DNA of 64,000 bases from NCBI GenBank assembly GCA_020633415.1, contig JACKDQ010000006.1, forward strand, positions 248,001 through 312,000, in the 5' to 3' direction. Below, piece by piece: positions 59,361-64,000 of this stretch (its first letter is position 1; each line of letters opens with the position of its first letter). This DNA is from Deltaproteobacteria bacterium (lineage in GTDB: Bacteria > Myxococcota_A > Polyangia > GCA-2747355). The position numbers and the translations under genes were made by a program. The notes beneath the pieces were generated by a model. The model did not search any database, was not told the DNA's origin, and saw only the letters and a program-made list of their open reading frames with translations.

Positions 59361-59803
59361 CTCGACCTCCTTCGCGCAGCGGTGATAAATCCAGGGAACT
59401 CGATCGCCTCAACTCAGCAACAAGCTTGCTCACCATCACATCCTCGTCCGTCAGCGTAATCGGTCGGTATCGCGACCTCAGCCCTACAAACACAGCTGCG
59501 CGGAACGAGTTGCGCTAGTTCGTGAACAAGTATCCGACACCCGTTGACTGCACCCGTTCGGGCGTCGAAAACGCTGGGGAAAATCGCCCTCTGCGCGCTG
59601 GAAAAAAATGCGCGAGGGGGCGTCACTGGGCGCTTTCGAGGGCGCATTCCTGCACGACTGCACGTTGCTTGGGTGCCAATCGCCGCGGACGCGCTGGGTG
59701 CCGAAGGGGATACAAACACGACGACCCACCCGAGCACAGAGCCCAGGTGGGTCGTTGGTTGGAACGGCGGCCTCAGCTCGGCCGCCGGTAGGTCAGCGTC
59801 GCT
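59361..59803. other. 443-bp non-coding gap with two strong hairpins near rpmB
   Basis: No credible gene is seen on either strand. Next to rpmB lie two stems: CGGCGGCC (59765-59772) with GGCCGCCG (59780-59787), 7-base loop, and ACGACCCACC (59721-59730) with GGTGGGTCGT (59746-59755), 15-base loop. On the minus strand they follow the rpmB stop by 17 and 49 bases, and the second is followed by CGTGTTTGTAT. They may terminate or protect the rpmB transcript; neither has a clean T-run. Bases 59361-59720 hold nothing I can support. Confidence 0.55.
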
Positions 59804-60043
59804 CTAGCAAATATCGTTGAGCGACAAGCCGACCGAACGCAGGTAAGGCATCAGGCCGTTTTTGTCGATCGTCCGCAGCGCGCGCGCCGAAACGCGGATT
59901 CTCACGGTACGACCCAGCTCAGGAATGAACAGCCGCTTGTATTGCAGGTTGGGCAACTGGCGATGGCGCGTCTTGCGGTTCGAGTGCGAAACGCGGTTAC
60001 CAGAGAGCGGCCGTTTGCCGCTGAGTTTACATACGCGAGACAT
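59804..60043 (-). CDS. rpmB: 50S ribosomal protein L28
   Basis: 79 residues from ATG 60043, preceded by AGGAGTTCTACG. L28 pattern: MSRVCKLSGKRPLSGNRVSHSN, RKTRHRQLPNLQYKRLF and RTVRIRVSARALRTIDKNGL. The first cysteine remains but the partner CxxC of zinc-binding L28 is absent, so it is a zinc-independent form. A longer frame to 60100 lacks a ribosome-binding site. It follows the small 65-residue gene by 17 bases. Confidence 0.95.
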   Translation of the reverse strand: MSRVCKLSGKRPLSGNRVSHSNRKTRHRQLPNLQYKRLFIPELGRTVRIRVSARALRTIDKNGLMPYLRSVGLSLNDIC

Positions 60044-60060
60044 CGTAGAACTCCTAAACG

Positions 60061-60258
60061 CTACTTGCGAACCCACTCGTGGGGAAAGTCTTTGTAGCAC
60101 CCGCGGGTAACCGGATAGGCTTTGCCGGTCTTGTCACAAATGTAGAACATCCCACCGGGAATGCGCTTAACGAGACGCATTTCAGTATTGGTTTCCGGGC
60201 AGTAAACGACCAGACGCTGGTTGTCACGAGCTGCCGGGTTGTTTTTGGAAACGGCCAT
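60061..60258 (-). CDS. unnamed 65-residue basic protein linked to rpmB
   Basis: Starts at ATG 60258 with a good AGGAGTGTTGAAAA site, so expression should be strong, and lies 17 bases before rpmB. Sequence features: a basic N-terminus (MAVSKNNPAARDNQRLVVYC), two separated cysteines (VVYCPETNTEMRL and FYICDKTGKAYPV) and a third in RGCYKDFPHEW, resembling half of a zinc ribbon. It is not L33, L31 or L32 as far as I can see. Ribosome association is an inference from the rpmB operon. I give no gene name. Confidence 0.75.
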   Translation of the reverse strand: MAVSKNNPAARDNQRLVVYCPETNTEMRLVKRIPGGMFYICDKTGKAYPVTRGCYKDFPHEWVRK

Positions 60259-60424
60259 TTTTCAACACTCCTACCGGCTTAGCGGCGCTGAAGCTTCTAT
60301 CTCAACCACGCGGCAAATGCAACCCACGCATCATACATAATCGTTGGGCATTTCGCCAAGCGGCGCGACGATCGAACCGCCGCAGCGGCTCAGGCGCCCT
60401 TTCCCTTATAACAATCTAAAACTA

Positions 60425-62524
60425 TTAATTTTCCGATCGACGCCGCCGACCGATCACGAGCAGCAGCAAGCCGAGCAGCACCCCCCAACCCGCACGCGCC
60501 GGGCCGCCAACCGCGCAACCTCGACCAGCCGTCGCGGGATCCTCGGTGGCCACGATATCGGCGTCGGTCGCAGGCTGCGCGTCGACCGCCGAGCCAGCGT
60601 CAGGTGCGATCCCTGCGTCGGGCTCAAACGGTATCGGTTTGGGGAAGGCCACAGCCAACGAATATTGGCGCGTGCTGGCCCCGGTGTTGATCGGCAAGAC
60701 GAAGTACACTGCGCCCGGTTCGAGCGGCAGCGTCGACGAGGTGCGCTCGAACGTTGCCGGCACACCGCCCGAGTTGACCGTCGCGTCCTTGGTGGTCAGC
60801 AGGTTGCCGGTGATCAACACCGGCTCACGCTTGCGAACCAGCGCCGAAAGCGTCTGGGTTCGGCCGCGCACCTGGGTCAGCACGAGCTGCATCTTCTCGG
60901 CGTCCTTGGGTACCTCGATCCGATACTGCAGCGGACCGGGAACCATGCTGATGCCGAAATCGCTCGTGCCAAAGATGTAGCCCTCACGCGCCTTCTCCGC
61001 CGTCAGGGGAACGAAGCGCGTGCAGCTATCGACGCCACGTTTTTGCAGTTCGGCATCGACGAGCTGTCCAAGACTCGGATCGGCCTCTCTTGCCAGACGC
61101 GAGAGCACGCCCGCTGCGTCTTTGATCCCTGCGGTCTTGGCCAACGAGATCGCCGTCTTGTAGACGACGCCTTCAAACAGCTCTTTGTTTTGGACCTGGC
61201 TGTAGATCGCCCAGACTGCACGTCCCCAGACCAAACCATCTTCATGCGACTCGCCGATCAGCCCATCGGGACAATTGAGCGCCGTACCGGTCAAGCTGCG
61301 GATCGAGCCGTTACCGTAGAGCCCACCGGCGTACTCGCCGACGGTACCGTCGCCGGTAAAGAAAGAGGAGAACAGATCGGCGAATGATTCGTTGAGCGCT
61401 AGCGGCATGATGTTGAAGCCGTACTGGTCGATCGTCGGGCTGAGATCCGAGGTCGCATCGATCAGCGAGTGCGCAAACTCGTGGTAGAGCACGTCGCCAT
61501 CGTAAACGAAGTCGCGATTGCCTTGGCCAAAGGTGATGTCGCCCCGTCCGTCACCGTCGATGTCGCCGAAAAAGGCGTTGGGTACGCCAAACGTCCGCCC
61601 GTTGGCGGTCTGATGGAGGTTGACGTTAACGTCGATCCGCTGGATGTCGCCCGGTCGACGAAAGTTGAACCGCTTGACCAACCAACGGTGAAAAATGTCG
61701 GCGTGGTAGTAGCCCTGCACCTCGGCAAAAGGATCTTCGATGCTCGGCTCATCGGGCTCGAACAGGTAGTCGCCGTTCTCGTCGGGTTTGGCGTTGCGCG
61801 CACACTCGTAGCCTTTTTGCGTGACCATGCAGCTCTTGGCGCTGGCGTACTCGCCGGTCAACTCGCTGTCGGAAGTCAGGCCGCTGAGCTCGACGGTCGA
61901 CAGCGCTGAGTTGACCGTTGGATTGGGTGAGTAGACTTTGGCCTTGGCTTCGCGCAGCGTCGAGGTGACCTGCAACACGCGCCCGCTGCGGGCGTCGATC
62001 AGCACTCGCCAGAGACCGAAGGGCCGATAGGTGGCGGCATCGCCGACCCAAACCAGCGTCGATTCACCACGGCCGTCGGCAAGCACCGCGAGGTCGCTAC
62101 GACGCAACTCGAGGTCGGCACGATGGCCGCGCAGCAGTTGCAGCAACTGGCCGCTCTGAATCGTCGGTTGGACGTCCAGCGCGGTGACCCGCTTGAGCTC
62201 ACCGTTGGCGAGCAAGATGCGCCCGTGGCTGATCAACACCGACACCGTGCCACCGAGCACCGGCAGGCCATTTTGGGTCTGCGTGAGCATGACGACTTCG
62301 CCATCGGCAAAGGCCAGTCGACGATGCAGTTTCAGCTCGGCGCTAGCCGCTCCGAGCTCGGCCGCGTGTTGTTGGACATACTGCCGGGCCGCCGAAACAA
62401 CATCGCCGCCGATCGACTGCGGCTGATCGCCGACAACTCGGGCCGACGCCACGCCGCCAATCGCGACAAGCAAGACGAGAGACAGAACAGGGATCGGCGC
62501 GATGCGCAACAGAGAACGTTGCAT
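60425..62524 (-). CDS. secreted zinc metalloprotease (thermolysin/fungalysin-like) with MYXO-CTERM-like tail
   Basis: 699 residues from ATG 62524 (GTGGAGGTAGTCTA upstream). Signal peptide (IPVLSLVLLVAIGGVASA), an FTP/PepSY-like propeptide (about 30-200: GLPVLGGTVSVLISHGRILLANGEL), then a gluzincin catalytic domain: LYHEFAHSLIDATSD with HExxH, and LNESFADLFSSF with the third ligand Glu. The C-terminal part is beta-rich; the last 55 residues are Asp/Ala-rich linker, GRGCAVG, a hydrophobic stretch GWGVLLGLLLLVIG and RRRRSEN, the layout of the MYXO-CTERM surface-anchoring signal. So likely exported and cell-surface attached. Confidence 0.88.
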   Translation of the reverse strand: MQRSLLRIAPIPVLSLVLLVAIGGVASARVVGDQPQSIGGDVVSAARQYVQQHAAELGAASAELKLHRRLAFADGEVVMLTQTQNGLPVLGGTVSVLISHGRILLANGELKRVTALDVQPTIQSGQLLQLLRGHRADLELRRSDLAVLADGRGESTLVWVGDAATYRPFGLWRVLIDARSGRVLQVTSTLREAKAKVYSPNPTVNSALSTVELSGLTSDSELTGEYASAKSCMVTQKGYECARNAKPDENGDYLFEPDEPSIEDPFAEVQGYYHADIFHRWLVKRFNFRRPGDIQRIDVNVNLHQTANGRTFGVPNAFFGDIDGDGRGDITFGQGNRDFVYDGDVLYHEFAHSLIDATSDLSPTIDQYGFNIMPLALNESFADLFSSFFTGDGTVGEYAGGLYGNGSIRSLTGTALNCPDGLIGESHEDGLVWGRAVWAIYSQVQNKELFEGVVYKTAISLAKTAGIKDAAGVLSRLAREADPSLGQLVDAELQKRGVDSCTRFVPLTAEKAREGYIFGTSDFGISMVPGPLQYRIEVPKDAEKMQLVLTQVRGRTQTLSALVRKREPVLITGNLLTTKDATVNSGGVPATFERTSSTLPLEPGAVYFVLPINTGASTRQYSLAVAFPKPIPFEPDAGIAPDAGSAVDAQPATDADIVATEDPATAGRGCAVGGPARAGWGVLLGLLLLVIGRRRRSEN

Positions 62525-62891
62525 TAGACTACCTCCACTAAGCGGGCAAAGCGTCCAAAGTCGTAAGTGCGAATACGTCGTGGGAAAGCAAGGGGTACCG
62601 CCGGGGTTACAACAAAACGCTAAGAACACGCCTTCAAAAGACGGCAGATAATAGCCAAACGGATCAGCGATGGGTGACAATTCGACATCGGCGTCGGTCA
62701 ACCGTCGAACCCCCGGCGGCGAGCAAGAAATATTCTCAGTGTGTTGCCGCACCGTCGGCCGGGCGGGGCCAAACGCGCTCGGCAGCGCGCAAGAAGCGCG
62801 GCCCGCGACAAAGATTCCACGCCGTTGTCACTGAGCGCTGTTCGATTTTCAGTCAGCAAACGCCATCCAGGCGCCGGGGAACCGCTGATAC
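62525..62891. other. 367-bp intergenic region between the metalloprotease and hydrolase genes
   Basis: Divergent promoters are expected here. I see a TATTAT on the minus strand at about 62645-62650 and no matching -35 at proper distance, G/C-rich inverted patches around 62775-62815, and no repeat or RNA gene that I can support. Confidence 0.4.
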
Positions 62892-63725
62892 ATGACGTCT
62901 TCGCCAGCCAAACCCTTGCAGCTGCTGCGGGTTACGCTCTTGTTGGCGGCGCTCTATCTGGCATACTGCCTGGCGATGAGCGCGCTCCAACGCTACCTGC
63001 TCTACCCGGGCGCCCGCAGATTCAACAACTTAGCAGCCGTCTTGCCCAGCGGTGCACAGCCGTTGTACCGCCAACTCGAGCAGGGTCGGGTTGAAGCTTG
63101 GCTGCTGCCCGCTTTGGGGATGGCCGAAAACCGCCGCGCACCGTTGGTCGTCTTTGCCCACGGCAACGGCGAGGTGATCGACCAGTGGCCAAGCACGCTC
63201 GAACCGCTACGCCGCCTCGGCGTTGCGCTGCTGTTGGTCGAGTATCGTGGTTTCGGTCGCAGCGCCGGAACACCGTCGCAGTCAGCGATCGTCGAGGACT
63301 TTCGCTACTTCGTCGAGCGCGTCAGTCAGCGCGCAGATATCGACGGCGAGCGCCGCGTGTTCTTCGGCCGGTCGCTGGGCGGCGGCGTCGTCTGCGCGTT
63401 GAGTCGGCTGATCACGCCTCGCGCGCTGATCCTCAGCTCAACCTTCACCAGTATCGCCGACGCAGCTCGACGTTTCTTGCTGCCGCGCTTCTTGGTCAAA
63501 GACCCCTATGACAACATCGCCGCTTTGCGGGTTTTCGACGGCCCGACGTTGATCTTGCATGGCCGCGCGGACAGGCTGCTTCCGTTTAACAACGCAGAGA
63601 AGTTGGTCGCCACCGCCAGGCAGGGCGAGCTGGTGCCCTTCGCCGGCGGACACAACACCTCACCCGACAGCGGCTACTTTCGCGCAGTCGCCAACTTCCT
63701 GCGCAGAAACCGCATCATCGACTGA
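62892..63725 (+). CDS. alpha/beta-hydrolase, membrane-anchored
   Basis: 277 residues. N-terminal anchor helix (LQLLRVTLLLAALYLAYCLAM), then the hydrolase fold: VVFAHGNGEVIDQWP (oxyanion HGNG), LLVEYRGFGRSAGTPS, nucleophile elbow FFGRSLGGGVVCAL, LILSSTFTSIADAARRF, LILHGRADRLLPF with the acid, and FAGGHNTSP with the catalytic His. This is the bem46/YfhR-like group; substrates are unknown. Likely faces the periplasm or cytoplasmic face of the inner membrane. Converges on the partial HMG-CoA lyase. Confidence 0.88.
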   Translation: MTSSPAKPLQLLRVTLLLAALYLAYCLAMSALQRYLLYPGARRFNNLAAVLPSGAQPLYRQLEQGRVEAWLLPALGMAENRRAPLVVFAHGNGEVIDQWPSTLEPLRRLGVALLLVEYRGFGRSAGTPSQSAIVEDFRYFVERVSQRADIDGERRVFFGRSLGGGVVCALSRLITPRALILSSTFTSIADAARRFLLPRFLVKDPYDNIAALRVFDGPTLILHGRADRLLPFNNAEKLVATARQGELVPFAGGHNTSPDSGYFRAVANFLRRNRIID

Positions 63726-63746
63726 ACCTAGCGACGCCCGCGGACG

Positions 63747-64000
63747 CTAGCTGGTCTTCGGCGGACCCGCGGCGAGATAGCGCGCAGGTAGCGATCGGCC
63801 GATCACCTGCTGCATCATTCGCGTTGCCCGACAAAGCGCGTCGAGATCGATGCCAGTCTCGATGCCCATGCCATGCAGCATGTAGAGCACGTCTTCGGTG
63901 GCAACGTTGCCGCGTGCACCCGGAGCAAACGGACAGCCGCCCAGGCCGCCCGCCGACGCATCGATAATATGAACACCGAGATCGAGCGCCGCCAGTACAT
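63747..64000 (-). CDS. hydroxymethylglutaryl-CoA lyase, C-terminal part (runs off the window)
   Basis: About 84 codons ending at TAG 63747. The frame shows LDLGVHIIDASAGGLGGCPFAPGARG and then GNVATEDVLYMLHGMG followed by IETGIDLDALC, the conserved C-terminal HMG-CoA lyase region with the catalytic Cys in GGLGGCPFAPG and the metal-ligand NVATED stretch. The enzyme splits HMG-CoA to acetoacetate and acetyl-CoA in leucine degradation. The N-terminal part lies past base 64000. The shadow frame in this region is not coding. Confidence 0.9.
   Translation of the reverse strand, partial: VLAALDLGVHIIDASAGGLGGCPFAPGARGNVATEDVLYMLHGMGIETGIDLDALCRATRMMQQVIGRSLPARYLAAGPPKTS

Noticed and set aside
59414..59737. 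107-codon minus-strand ORF in the gap before rpmB
   Set aside because: Ser/Arg/Cys-rich with no ribosome-binding site or pattern, and it crosses the hairpin region.
60061..60258. Naming the small protein next to rpmB as L33 (rpmG)
   Set aside because: The L33 pattern of paired CxxC motifs and the LELKKYCP segment is missing.
62741..63094. 117-codon plus-strand ORF overlapping the hydrolase start
   Set aside because: The overlapping frame at 62892 has all hydrolase motifs; this one has none.

Overview
The window is a chromosomal segment from a high-GC Gram-negative bacterium, most likely a member of the Myxococcota (Deltaproteobacteria in the old sense). The pointers are cysteine-rich lipoproteins with Asp/Gly-rich linkers, several FHA proteins, a DUF4388 (PATAN)-J-domain-TPR protein, a nucleotide transporter carrying HEAT repeats, a DksA relative with a broken zinc site, and a secreted metalloprotease ending in a tail like the MYXO-CTERM sorting signal. 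No rRNA, tRNA, CRISPR array, insertion sequence or prophage was seen. Genes are densely packed and many neighbours overlap by 4 bases (ATGA or GTGA), so translational coupling is common.

Layout. 1-2.7 kb: de novo NAD synthesis (nadB partial, nadA) downstream of an NrtR-type regulator; two matching operator-like repeats cover the nadA promoter. 2.7-10.7 kb: small membrane protein, tatD, cysteine-rich lipoprotein, AhpD-like protein, glutathione reductase with an RlmD-type rRNA methyltransferase, secreted protein, sfsA and a DUF218 protein. 10.7-13.5 kb: a FadR-type GntR regulator with two tandem perfect palindromes at its own promoter, then a small subunit and a GMC alcohol oxidase. 13.5-18.1 kb (minus strand): Npt-type nucleotide transporter with HEAT repeats, a HEAT/cyclic-nucleotide-binding protein, a response regulator and a TVP38 membrane protein. 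18.1-18.25 kb: a candidate small RNA with a near-consensus sigma-54 promoter and a terminator-like hairpin. 18.4-24.4 kb: ugd, FHA-GGDEF, sugar nucleotidyltransferase, tlyA, lipoprotein, PP2C phosphatase, DUF192. 24.5-31.4 kb: a 36-residue membrane microprotein, the PATAN-J-TPR protein, a triple-FHA ABC exporter, mtaB and a small membrane protein.

31.4-34.4 kb is the translation operon rpsB-tsf-pyrH-frr, with a structured leader and intergenic hairpins. 34.8-41.6 kb is a seven-gene coupled operon (RDD, SpoIIM, membrane protein, DUF4129, DUF4350, MoxR ATPase, DUF58). 41.8-48.2 kb: Kef-type antiporter, secreted HhH protein, lipoprotein, and an envelope-protein/ECF-sigma/FecR group. 48.3-50.2 kb: bioB and a shortened ribD behind a 20-bp palindrome. 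50.3-55.1 kb: SpoIID-like protein and two exported phosphatases (PhoD, PafA type). 55.1-58.6 kb: alkB under a promoter whose spacer resembles the Myxococcus LexA box, a rhomboid-TPR protein, a DksA-like protein and sufE. 58.6-64 kb: Crp/Fnr regulator, rpmB with an unnamed small protein, the metalloprotease, an alpha/beta hydrolase and the C-terminus of an HMG-CoA lyase.

The most interesting unexplained items are the sigma-54 small RNA candidate, the promoter-embedded operators of nadA, the GntR gene and alkB, the transporter/HEAT-cNMP pair that looks like one protein split by a -1 frameshift, and several very small proteins. All protein functions come from reading motifs, not from a database search.
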